Source: CAG-488 sp963625295 (GTDB lineage Bacteria > Bacillota > Clostridia > Oscillospirales > Acutalibacteraceae). From it: 35,197 nt of DNA. The DNA is taken from assembly GCA_963625295.1 (NCBI GenBank), contig CAVFTC010000012.1:1-35197 (forward strand), given 5' to 3'. The position numbers and the translations under genes were made by a program. Shown piece after piece: positions 1-6,846 of this stretch (position 1 is the stretch's first letter; each line of letters begins with the position of its first letter). The notes beneath the pieces were generated by a model. That model made no database searches, had not been told where the DNA came from, and saw only the letters and a program-made list of their open reading frames with translations.

Positions 1-32
1 GGTTCAAGTCCTGATAAACAATAAAAAACATA

Positions 33-61
33 AAAACAAAAAAGAGCCGCCTAAGCGACTC
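33..61 (-). terminator. Intrinsic terminator of tRNA-Leu
   Basis: On the minus strand a 7-bp stem (GAGTCGC / GCGGCTC, one G-U pair, TTAG loop, 44-61) is followed by a T-rich run, immediately downstream of the tRNA CCA end. Confidence 0.75.
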
Positions 62-65
62 CGTT

Positions 66-152
66 TGGTGCAGGAGAAGGGACTTGAACCCTCATGAACT
101 TGCATTCACTAGAACCTGAATCTAGCGCGTCTGCCGATTCCGCCACTCCTGC
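66..152 (-). tRNA. tRNA-Leu (anticodon CAG)
   Basis: On the minus strand the sequence begins GCAGGAG, which pairs with CTCCTGC at the other end, and carries an encoded CCA (66-68). The T arm is GGGTTCAAGTCCC. The anticodon stem CTAGA/TCTAG encloses TTCAGGT, giving anticodon CAG (reads CUG). The length of 87 nt with a long variable arm is that of a class II leucine tRNA. It has its own promoter (190-217) and terminator (33-61), so it appears to be a single-gene unit. Confidence 0.95.
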
Positions 153-189
153 GTATTTTGCGATCCGCAACTTGCTAACCGCATAAAAG

Positions 190-217
190 ATTATAGCATA
201 GAACGGGAAATTGTCAA
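190..217 (-). promoter_or_regulatory. Promoter of tRNA-Leu
   Basis: On the minus strand a consensus -35 TTGACA (212-217) is separated by 16 bp from a consensus -10 TATAAT (190-195), about 38 bp before the tRNA 5' end. Both hexamers are perfect, as expected for a stable-RNA gene. Confidence 0.85.
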
Positions 218-239
218 GATTATTCTTTCATTTTATTGT

Positions 240-268
240 TTGCAATTATCATAACGAGATGATATAAT
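240..268 (+). promoter_or_regulatory. Promoter of rsmE-rsmF
   Basis: TTGCAA (240-245), 17-bp spacer, TATAAT (263-268). It is the only good plus-strand promoter before rsmE and leaves a leader of about 20 nt. Confidence 0.7.
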
Positions 269-297
269 TAACCGAAAACTTTTTTGGAGCGATGGTT

Positions 298-1041
298 ATG
301 TATCATTTCTTTGTTCCGCCCGAAAGCATTTCCGATTCACAGGTCGTTGTCACCGGCAGCGACTTCAATCATATAAAAAATGTTTTGCGAATGAAGCCGG
401 GCGAAAAATTCATTGCCAACGACGGCAACGGGGCAAGCTATTGCTGCTCGATTCGTGAATTCCTCGGCGAAAGCGTTGTTGCCGACATCGACAAAGGACA
501 GCTTGAAAGCAACGAGCTGCCCGTGCGTCTTGTCCTTTTTCAGGGCTTGCCAAAGGCGGACAAAATGGAGCTGATAATTCAAAAGGCGGTTGAGCTGGGA
601 GCGGCGGAGATTGTTCCCGTTGAAATGGTTCGCTGCGTGGTCAAGCTTGACGAAAAAAAGAAAAAGAACAAGCTTGCACGCTGGCAGTCAATTGCCGAAA
701 GTGCGGCGAAGCAATCGGGGCGAACCGTAATTCCCGAGGTTAAAAGCGTCATGACCTTCGGCGAAGCTTTGCAATATGCAAAAACGCTCGACCTGTTGCT
801 TGTCCCGTATGAATGTGCCGACAGCCTGAAAAAGCTGCGTGAAAAAATCGACGGACTGAAGCCCGGAATGAGCGCAGGAATTTTCATCGGGCCGGAGGGC
901 GGATACGAGGAAAAGGAAATCGAAAAAGCAAAGGAGCACGGCGGCGAAATCGTCTCACTCGGCAAAAGAATTCTGAGAACGGAAACTGCGGCAATCGCTG
1001 CGCTCTCAATTTGTATGTTCAACATCGAAGCGAATTTATAA
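298..1041 (+). CDS. rsmE: 16S rRNA (uracil1498-N3)-methyltransferase RsmE
   Basis: RsmE methylates N3 of U1498 in 16S rRNA using SAM and belongs to the SPOUT (knotted) methyltransferases. The protein begins MYHFFVPPE, the usual RsmE start, with an N-terminal PUA-like part (HIKNVLRMKPG; residues 1-70). The C-terminal SPOUT domain shows GPEGGYEEKE, LGKRILRTETAA and AALSI, the family's SAM-binding knot. The length of about 247 residues is normal. I chose the ATG at 298 over the one at 292 because GGAG at 286-289 is 8 nt from 298 but only 2 nt from 292. It is followed after 10 nt by the RsmF-like gene, so the two form a ribosome-modification operon. Confidence 0.93.
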   Translation: MYHFFVPPESISDSQVVVTGSDFNHIKNVLRMKPGEKFIANDGNGASYCCSIREFLGESVVADIDKGQLESNELPVRLVLFQGLPKADKMELIIQKAVELGAAEIVPVEMVRCVVKLDEKKKKNKLARWQSIAESAAKQSGRTVIPEVKSVMTFGEALQYAKTLDLLLVPYECADSLKKLREKIDGLKPGMSAGIFIGPEGGYEEKEIEKAKEHGGEIVSLGKRILRTETAAIAALSICMFNIEANL

Positions 1042-1051
1042 GGAAAACATT

Positions 1052-2398
1052 ATGTTACCAATTGATTTTACAAAAAGAATGAAAGAGCTTTTGGGTGCGG
1101 AATACGAAAAATTTGAAGCGTCGTATTCCGAAGCTCCCGTTCGCTCTTTCAGAGTGAATACGAACAAAATCAGCAAAGAAAAGTTTGAAAAAATCAATCC
1201 TTTCGGCGGAGAGAAAATCCCCTATGTGGAGAACGGATTTTATTTTTCCTGCGACGGAATCGGCAATCACCCATATCATCACGCAGGCATGATTTATATT
1301 CAAGAACCGTCTGCAATAGCGGCGGTCGCAAGCGTTGATATTCAGCCCGACTGGAACATTCTCGACCTTTGCGCTTCGCCCGGCGGAAAATCGACCCAGG
1401 CTGCGGCGCAAATCCCCGACGGAGTTCTTATCTCCAACGAGATAGTTCCGTCACGCTGCAAAACGCTGACGGGCAACATTGAGCGAATGGGCTTTCAAAA
1501 TGTCATCACGACCTGCGCCGACGCCAAAAGAATTGCGTCGCTTTACGGCGAGGCGTTTGACCTTGTTATCGTTGACGCTCCCTGCTCCGGCGAGGGAATG
1601 TTCCGTAAGGACGAAAACGCACAGAAGGAATGGAGCGTTGAAAATGTTCTGCGCTGCGCCGAGCGCCAGTATGAAATTTTAGATGAAATTAAAACCACCG
1701 TCAAGCCCGGCGGATTTTTGCTCTATTCGACCTGCACTTTTTCGCTTGAAGAAAACGAAAAAAATGTTGACTTCTTTCTCGCCGAAAATAAAAATTTTGA
1801 GCTGCTTGAAGTCAAGGACAGCGTTAAAAAATTTACGGCTGACGGAATATTTTTTGACGGCTGCAGGGAAAAAAATATTTCACGCTGCCGCAGATTTTAT
1901 CCTCACCTTGCAAAAGGGGAGGGTCAGTTTATTGCGCTGATGAGAAAGACCGACGGCTGTGGATTTGAAAATTGTCCGCCAAGCGCACTCAAGGATATTC
2001 CGAAGAATGAGCAAAAAATAATTTTTGATTTTCTCGACGAGGCGTTGATAAATTACAACAAAAATGCCGTCAAAAAATATAAAGAAAACTTTGTTTATTT
2101 CGACTCGGATTTTCCCGTTCCGAACGGCGCATTTTCCTGCGGAGTTACGATAGGAAGTCTGCAAAAAAATTACATCAAACCTCACCACCAATTTTTCTCT
2201 GCAATGGGAAAAATGTTTAAGCAAAAAATCGAGCTTAAAGCCGAGCAGGCAAAAAAATACATCCACGGCGAAACCGTGGACTGCGAATTTGACAAGGGCT
2301 GGTGCACCGTAACGGTTGAGGGCTGCCCGATCGGCGGAGCAAAAGCCGTCCACAAAACAGCAAAAAATCATTATCCAAAAGGCCTGAGAACACTGTAA
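1052..2398 (+). CDS. rsmF: RsmF-like rRNA/tRNA cytosine-C5 methyltransferase (NOL1/NOP2/Sun family)
   Basis: SAM-dependent m5C methyltransferase acting on rRNA (or tRNA). SAM-binding motif I reads DLCASPGGKSTQ (about residues 106-117). The two family cysteines are visible in DAPCSGEGMFRKD (motif IV) and in LLYSTCTFS (motif VI); in this family one is the nucleophile and the other assists product release. The N-terminal part (FRVNTNKI, FxxCDGIGNHPYHHAGMIYIQEPSA) is RsmF-type. The C-terminal about 150 residues (H-PHHQFFSAMGK, YIHGET, VHKTAKNHYPKGLR) match the PUA-like RsmF extension. The length of 448 residues fits. An AAGGA motif precedes the ATG, and the gene is co-transcribed with rsmE. The exact target nucleotide cannot be read from sequence. 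Confidence 0.9.
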   Translation: MLPIDFTKRMKELLGAEYEKFEASYSEAPVRSFRVNTNKISKEKFEKINPFGGEKIPYVENGFYFSCDGIGNHPYHHAGMIYIQEPSAIAAVASVDIQPDWNILDLCASPGGKSTQAAAQIPDGVLISNEIVPSRCKTLTGNIERMGFQNVITTCADAKRIASLYGEAFDLVIVDAPCSGEGMFRKDENAQKEWSVENVLRCAERQYEILDEIKTTVKPGGFLLYSTCTFSLEENEKNVDFFLAENKNFELLEVKDSVKKFTADGIFFDGCREKNISRCRRFYPHLAKGEGQFIALMRKTDGCGFENCPPSALKDIPKNEQKIIFDFLDEALINYNKNAVKKYKENFVYFDSDFPVPNGAFSCGVTIGSLQKNYIKPHHQFFSAMGKMFKQKIELKAEQAKKYIHGETVDCEFDKGWCTVTVEGCPIGGAKAVHKTAKNHYPKGLRTL

Positions 2399-2405
2399 AA
2401 ATAAT

Positions 2406-2442
2406 GCGACAGAAAGATAATCGTCTCTCTGTCGCTCTTTTT
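2406..2442. terminator. Terminator between convergent genes
   Basis: GCGACAGA (2406-2413) pairs with TCTGTCGC (2428-2435) and is followed by TCTTTTT on the plus strand. On the minus strand the same stem is followed by ATTATTTTT, so it may serve both rsmF and the convergent gene at 2441. Confidence 0.8.
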
Positions 2443-2992
2443 ATACAAGCACAACCTTTTCGCCGTTGCAGGTCAGGCGTGACGGAATGAAATTGCCGTC
2501 CACTACAAAATAGTAATATCCCGATCCGCCGTCTCGGAAATCCTCGCCGTCATATTTTACATCGTCAACCTGAGTGAAAACCACATTTTGATTTTCAAAC
2601 TTTTTGATAAGAAAAACTCCGTATTTGCTTGAACGGTGCTGAGTATCGTCCATCAACGAGAACGGGAGCAATAATTTTCCGCCGTCCTTATTGAAACAAT
2701 AGTTAACATTGCTGCCGTTGTTTCGTCCGGCGATGCACACAACGCCCTCGTCGCATTCAAAATATGTTATCAATTCCTCATGATACCTGTAGGCAAAAAG
2801 CTTCTCGACCGAATCGAACGGGTGGATATAATTTTCAAACGGGATAACAAACGAAACCGCCGTCAAAATTATTGCCGTAAATGCCGCCGTAACAGCCGCC
2901 TTGCCCTTTTTCTTTGAAACGATGCACAGCACGGTCACAAGAATCGCAAAAATCACAGCTCCGCCTATCCATCTTACAATATCGTATGCCAT
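2441..2992 (-). CDS. Small membrane protein of unknown function
   Basis: I do not recognise this 183-residue protein. Two hydrophobic segments (about residues 8-25 and 33-51) are separated by a basic turn (SKKKGK), so it is probably an N-terminal hairpin membrane anchor. The remaining 130 residues are polar, rich in Tyr/Phe/Asp and in beta-prone stretches (YYYFVVDGNFIPSRL), most likely extracytoplasmic. No catalytic motif is visible. The ATG at 2992 is supported by AAGGAG six nt upstream and by its own promoter (3019-3047). It is convergent with rsmF and divergent from the metal regulator, so the neighbours give no functional hint. Confidence 0.7.
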   Translation of the reverse strand: MAYDIVRWIGGAVIFAILVTVLCIVSKKKGKAAVTAAFTAIILTAVSFVIPFENYIHPFDSVEKLFAYRYHEELITYFECDEGVVCIAGRNNGSNVNYCFNKDGGKLLLPFSLMDDTQHRSSKYGVFLIKKFENQNVVFTQVDDVKYDGEDFRDGGSGYYYFVVDGNFIPSRLTCNGEKVVLV

Positions 2993-3018
2993 AAAAGGCT
3001 CCTTTTCTTTTTTTATCT

Positions 3019-3047
3019 ATATTATCATATGAATCGAAAAAAGTCAA
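3019..3047 (-). promoter_or_regulatory. Promoter of the small membrane protein gene
   Basis: On the minus strand TTGACT (3042-3047), 17-bp spacer, TAATAT (3019-3024), about 27 bp before the start codon. Confidence 0.55.
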
Positions 3048-3103
3048 TTTTTGCGATTGAACGGTGAACAATGAAAATTTTTTAAAAAATATATAAATAC
3101 CTG

Positions 3104-3132
3104 TTGACAAACGACGAAAAGGTGCATATAAT
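3104..3132 (+). promoter_or_regulatory. Strong promoter of the metal-resistance operon
   Basis: Perfect consensus TTGACA (3104-3109), 17-bp spacer, perfect TATAAT (3127-3132). The expected transcription start (about 3139) lies at the left edge of the operator palindrome, the usual geometry for ArsR/SmtB repression. Confidence 0.9.
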
Positions 3133-3137
3133 AGAGC

Positions 3138-3165
3138 TAACGAATGAACATTTATTCATATGTTA
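3138..3165. promoter_or_regulatory. ArsR/SmtB-type operator palindrome
   Basis: An imperfect palindrome has TAAC...GTTA outer arms and ATGAA-N6-TTCAT inner arms. This matches the known SmtB/CadC/ZiaR operator pattern (ATGAA...TTCAT). It lies just downstream of the -10 box and contains an in-frame ATG (3144), which is therefore unlikely to be the regulator's start. Confidence 0.85.
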
Positions 3166-3188
3166 ATCCGAACAGGCAGGTGAAACAA

Positions 3189-3569
3189 ATGGAAGATAAT
3201 AAAGCAGCAACGGCTTGCGACAAATGCCCGCATGACAGGTGCAACCGCAAGGTTGCGAAAACCGAGGTCAGCGACGATGTTCTCTACGACCTTGCCGAGG
3301 TTTTCAAGGTTTTCGGCGACAGCACACGAATCCGAATTATCTCCGCCCTCATGGACGGCGAGATGTGCGTCTACCACCTTTCCGAAAGGCTCAACATGGG
3401 TCAGAGCGCAATTTCGCATCAGCTGAGAATTCTCCGAGGCGCAGGGCTTGTGCGACCCCGCAAGGAGGGCAAGGAAAGCTATTATTCGCTGGACGACGAG
3501 CATGTCGAAGAAATCTTCGGCGCAGGTCTGGCGCATGTATTACACAAAGGAGGAATGTTAGATGTTTAA
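3189..3569 (+). CDS. ArsR/SmtB-family metal-sensing repressor (CadC/ZntR-like)
   Basis: Winged-helix repressor of 126 residues that should release DNA when it binds metal. The wHTH is clear: FKVFGDSTRIRIISALMD, then MCVYHLSERLNMGQSAISHQLRILR (recognition helix), then a wing (GLVRPRKEGKESYYSL). Likely metal ligands are the N-terminal cysteines in ACDKCPHDRC plus the Cys of MCVYHL (alpha3N-type site). A C-terminal helix DEHVEEIFGAGLAHVLH keeps the SmtB alpha5 Asp-x-His...His...His spacing. Both classical site types therefore seem present, consistent with Zn/Cd/Pb sensing. The start at 3189 is preferred: AGGTGAAA lies upstream, and the upstream ATG at 3144 falls inside the operator. It overlaps the ATPase gene by 8 bp, so it should autoregulate that operon. 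Confidence 0.9.
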   Translation: MEDNKAATACDKCPHDRCNRKVAKTEVSDDVLYDLAEVFKVFGDSTRIRIISALMDGEMCVYHLSERLNMGQSAISHQLRILRGAGLVRPRKEGKESYYSLDDEHVEEIFGAGLAHVLHKGGMLDV

Positions 3570-5517
3570 TCATGAACACGAACATAAACACGAACATGAG
3601 CACGAGCACTGCCACTCCCACGGCTGTGCCTGCGGCTGCGGAGGCTGCGCTCACGACGAAGAAGATGCGGAGGAAACGAAGCTCTCGCTCTCCCTGCTCG
3701 GAGTTTCGGCGGTGCTTGTGATAGTCGGTCTTTTTCTCAAGTCCGTGCCGGTCGTTCAAACGATCGTCGGCATCGTCGCCGTTGTGCTTGCGGCTTATCC
3801 GCTTGTTTTTAAGGTTTACGGCGATGTTAAAGCTCGAAAATTTACCGAAATTGAGCTTATGCTCATTTCCGTCATTGCCGCCTGCTGCATCGGCGAGCTG
3901 AGGGACGCTGCGCTTGTCGCTATCCTTTACCGAATCGGTGAGCTTATTGAGGACAGGGCGGTTGAAAGCAGCAGAAAATCCATCGACTCCGTTGCCAAGA
4001 TCCAGCAGGATTATGCCCACCTTGTTTTGAGCGACGGTTCAACCAAAAAGGTTCATGCCGACGAGGTTCCCGTCGGAGCAAAAATCACTGTTCTTCCATA
4101 CGAGCGTTTCCCGATCGACGGTGTTGTTGAAAGCGGCATCTCAACCGCAGACGCCTCCGCCATCACGGGCGAGAGCTTGCCGATAACCCTCGGCAAGGGC
4201 GTTGAGGTCAAGAGCGGCATGACGAACGGCAAGGACAGCGTCACCGTCGTCACAACCGAGCTTTTCGGAAATTCCACGGCTTCAAGAATCGTTAAAATGG
4301 TTGAGGAAGCAACCGAGAAGAAGGGCAACACTCAAAAATTCATCACAAGATTTGCAAAATATTACACCCCTGTTGTCGTTGTCATTGCTTTTGCGTTGGC
4401 AATCATCGGTTCAATCGTTACTAAAGACATCTCATCATGGATCAAGAGAGCGCTCATTTTCCTTGTTGCGTCGTGTCCGTGCGCTATCGTGATTTCAATT
4501 CCGCTCGGATTTTACACGGGAATCGGCGCAGCGGCAAAGAACGGAATTGTCGTTAAAGGCTCGGTGTTCATTGAAGCCTTCGCAAAGGCAAAGACATTCG
4601 TTTTTGACAAGACAGGCACTCTGACAACGGGCAGCTTCGAGGTCAGCAAGGTAACATCGCTCAGCAGATTTTCCGAGGCTCAGATTCTTGCGCTTGCGGC
4701 GGCGGCGGAATACTATTCCTCCCACCCGATAGCCAAGAGTATTGTTGCTGCAGCTCCGAAAATCAAGGAAACATATCTTTCCGACTTCCGTGAGGTTGCC
4801 GGCGGCGGCACAAGCATAGTATTTGACGGCAAAAAAATTCTTTGCGGCGGCAAGAGATTGCTTGAAACGGAGGGAATCGAAACTCCCGACTACATGGACG
4901 GCGATGTTTGCGTTGTTTTTGAAGGAAAAATCGTCGGCACGATCACTCTCAGAAGCTCCCTGAGAAAGGGCGTTGAGGATATGATCGAGCAGCTGCGGGA
5001 TCAGGGCGTTGAGCACATTATAATGCTCACCGGTGACAATGAGGCCGCTTCGGACGAGGTTGCAAAAGCGGTCAACCTTGACGAATATTACTGCAACCTC
5101 CTTCCCGAGGAAAAGCTCAGTCACCTTGAGGAGATCAAGAACGAATACGGCAAGGTCGTTTATGTCGGCGACGGTATCAACGACGCTCCGGTTCTTGCCT
5201 CTGCGGACGCAGGCGTGGCAATGGGACTCGGCACTCAGGCGGCAAGCGAAGCGGCAGATGTTATCCTCACAAACGACAGGCTCGACAAGCTTGCTCCGGC
5301 GCATAAGCTTTTCAAGAGAACGGTAAACATTGTTCACTTCAACATCATCTTTGCAATCGCAATTAAGATGCTTGTTATCATTCTCGGCGCAGCAGGCTAT
5401 GCCCCCGTTTGGCTTGCGGTTTTCGCCGATGTCGGCGTGTGCGTAATCTGCATTTTGATTTCCACTCTTATCGGCAAAGCGAAGAACTCATTCTTTGACA
5501 CGATACATTTAAGATAA
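3562..5517 (+). CDS. cadA: Heavy-metal (Zn/Cd/Pb-type) P1B ATPase with His-rich N-terminus
   Basis: Membrane pump exporting divalent soft metals at the cost of ATP. The motifs occur in order: actuator TGES (about residue 201), metal-channel CPC (about 304), phosphorylation site DKTGTLTTG (about 348), the HP of SSHPIAKS in the N domain, and GDGINDAP (about 535). The last membrane helices carry a Lys (AIAIKMLVI) and an Asp-x-Gly (FADVGV), the signature of the Zn/Cd/Pb (P1B-2) class. The first 36 residues are almost all His, Glu, Cys and Gly, and no classical GxTCxxC HMA domain is present. The length of 651 residues fits a pump without HMA. AAGGAGGA precedes the ATG, and the gene starts inside the last codons of the regulator. 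Metal specificity beyond the class is inference. Confidence 0.93.
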   Translation: MFNHEHEHKHEHEHEHCHSHGCACGCGGCAHDEEDAEETKLSLSLLGVSAVLVIVGLFLKSVPVVQTIVGIVAVVLAAYPLVFKVYGDVKARKFTEIELMLISVIAACCIGELRDAALVAILYRIGELIEDRAVESSRKSIDSVAKIQQDYAHLVLSDGSTKKVHADEVPVGAKITVLPYERFPIDGVVESGISTADASAITGESLPITLGKGVEVKSGMTNGKDSVTVVTTELFGNSTASRIVKMVEEATEKKGNTQKFITRFAKYYTPVVVVIAFALAIIGSIVTKDISSWIKRALIFLVASCPCAIVISIPLGFYTGIGAAAKNGIVVKGSVFIEAFAKAKTFVFDKTGTLTTGSFEVSKVTSLSRFSEAQILALAAAAEYYSSHPIAKSIVAAAPKIKETYLSDFREVAGGGTSIVFDGKKILCGGKRLLETEGIETPDYMDGDVCVVFEGKIVGTITLRSSLRKGVEDMIEQLRDQGVEHIIMLTGDNEAASDEVAKAVNLDEYYCNLLPEEKLSHLEEIKNEYGKVVYVGDGINDAPVLASADAGVAMGLGTQAASEAADVILTNDRLDKLAPAHKLFKRTVNIVHFNIIFAIAIKMLVIILGAAGYAPVWLAVFADVGVCVICILISTLIGKAKNSFFDTIHLR

Positions 5518-5530
5518 GATAAAAAAACAA

Positions 5531-5572
5531 CAGGCTGTATCAAAGCAAGTCGCTTCGGTACAGCCTTATTTT
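5531..5572. terminator. Bidirectional terminator
   Basis: AGGCTGTA (5532-5539) pairs with TACAGCCT (5559-5566). TATTTTT follows on the plus strand, and GTTGTTTTTTT follows on the minus strand. It separates the ATPase gene from the convergent oxidoreductase-family gene. Confidence 0.85.
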
Positions 5573-6831
5573 TATGCAAATGTCATGGTTTTAATTTCTT
5601 CCTCCCGTTCCCTGCGCCTTGCCTCATAGACGGCGTCGGGAATTTCGGGGTTGCCCTTTGAGTAGGACGGGAGAAGCTGATCGCCGGCAACCTCCGGATC
5701 GGTACATCTGTTGTCGTTCCTGAAGCTTTCCCTTACCTCGGGATCGCGAAGGTCGGGAAGCTCCTGCGGCAAGCCGCCGGACAGCACGGAAATGTATCCG
5801 AAGAAGCCGCACATCCACATATCCAACGCTTCGTAAACATCAACAATATCCGCTTCCTTGTTGCCGAGAATGTAGTCGATCGCATTATAAAGACAGTAAA
5901 AATCGCTTCCGCCGTGTCCGAATTTCTTCAATATCTCGCTGTCAAAGGAATCACAGATATAGGTCTGAACCTTTCCGTCATTTGCGCCCTCCGCCGAGTC
6001 AAGGTCAACATAAACCCTGTTGATGTCCGATTGCTCGGCCGCCTCCCTTGCGGATTCTATCCTTCCCTTTGAGCCGTAGACCGTATACCAGACGGAGTTT
6101 TTGGAGCAGCCAACACCGTGAATGCTCTTGAACACCGCATCGTTTTCAAGCGTTACCATTTCAATCGCCGTATGTCCTGCCCTCGCCCCCATTCTTGCCA
6201 TTCTGGAATTAAACGGACATTCAAAGCCAGTCACCTTTTTCGGCTTCAAGCCCGTTATGTGAAGCAGCGGACCGACGGAATGGGTGCAGTAGAAAAATGC
6301 CGACATTCTGTTTCTCCAGTGATTGCGTTCGCCGTAAGTTATGGTTGACCAGCCGGACTCGCAGTTGTGAAGATATTCGCCCTCGCCGTATTCAAAATCT
6401 CCAAGCTCGCCGTTTCGGTATTTCTTTTTCATTTCGACCGGCGCATTCATGAAGCAATAGTTTTCGGCATAGCAATAAATTTTTCCTGTTCTTTCGCAGC
6501 ATTCGATAAGGCGAACCGCCTCGGACATCGTCTGAACCGGCAGAACCTCGCTGATAACATTCTTGCCTGCCTCCATCGCCTTTATTGCAAGCGGAGCGTG
6601 CTCCGTCGCATAGTTTGCCAGCACGACAACATCCAAATCATGCTTCAGAAACTCCTCATATTCGGTATAATATGTTATCGAATCCATGTTAAGCTCTTCG
6701 GAGAGCCTTTTAATGCCCTCCTCCCATTTGTCGCAAATTGCAACAATTTCCGCATTTTCGGCTTCCTTGCAGAATTGCCAAACCATCTTTCCTCTGCCGA
6801 TTCCGATTACGCCTACCTTGCATTTTTTCAT
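5572..6831 (-). CDS. Gfo/Idh/MocA-family protein with GH109-like features
   Basis: An N-terminal Rossmann domain (KVGVIGIGRGKM, residues 5-16) implies bound NAD(P). The C-terminal alpha/beta domain is typical of the family, and 419 residues is a normal length. Unusually, the position of the family's EKP motif, whose Lys is catalytic in dehydrogenases, reads SEVLPVQT here, so the Lys is missing. The following AENYCF, GEGEYLHN and THSVGPLL blocks resemble, from memory, the NAD-dependent glycosidases of family GH109, which also lack that Lys. Its role could therefore be glycoside hydrolysis or lysis by a redox mechanism rather than simple sugar dehydrogenation. AGGAG precedes the ATG. It lies 15 bp after the secreted hydrolase gene on the same strand, probably in one transcript. 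There is no signal peptide, so it should be cytoplasmic. Confidence 0.8.
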   Translation of the reverse strand: MKKCKVGVIGIGRGKMVWQFCKEAENAEIVAICDKWEEGIKRLSEELNMDSITYYTEYEEFLKHDLDVVVLANYATEHAPLAIKAMEAGKNVISEVLPVQTMSEAVRLIECCERTGKIYCYAENYCFMNAPVEMKKKYRNGELGDFEYGEGEYLHNCESGWSTITYGERNHWRNRMSAFFYCTHSVGPLLHITGLKPKKVTGFECPFNSRMARMGARAGHTAIEMVTLENDAVFKSIHGVGCSKNSVWYTVYGSKGRIESAREAAEQSDINRVYVDLDSAEGANDGKVQTYICDSFDSEILKKFGHGGSDFYCLYNAIDYILGNKEADIVDVYEALDMWMCGFFGYISVLSGGLPQELPDLRDPEVRESFRNDNRCTDPEVAGDQLLPSYSKGNPEIPDAVYEARRREREEEIKTMTFA

Positions 6832-6846
6832 AACCGCTGTCTCCTT

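Noticed and set aside
1..22. T-arm-like sequence GGTTCAAGTCC at the left edge, possibly the 3' end of a plus-strand tRNA
   Set aside because: The following bases give a very AT-rich acceptor arm and no CCA, and the rest lies outside the window. It cannot be supported.
3144..3188. Upstream start of the ArsR-family regulator
   Set aside because: The ATG lies within the operator palindrome, very near the expected transcription start; 3189 has a ribosome binding site and gives the normal protein.
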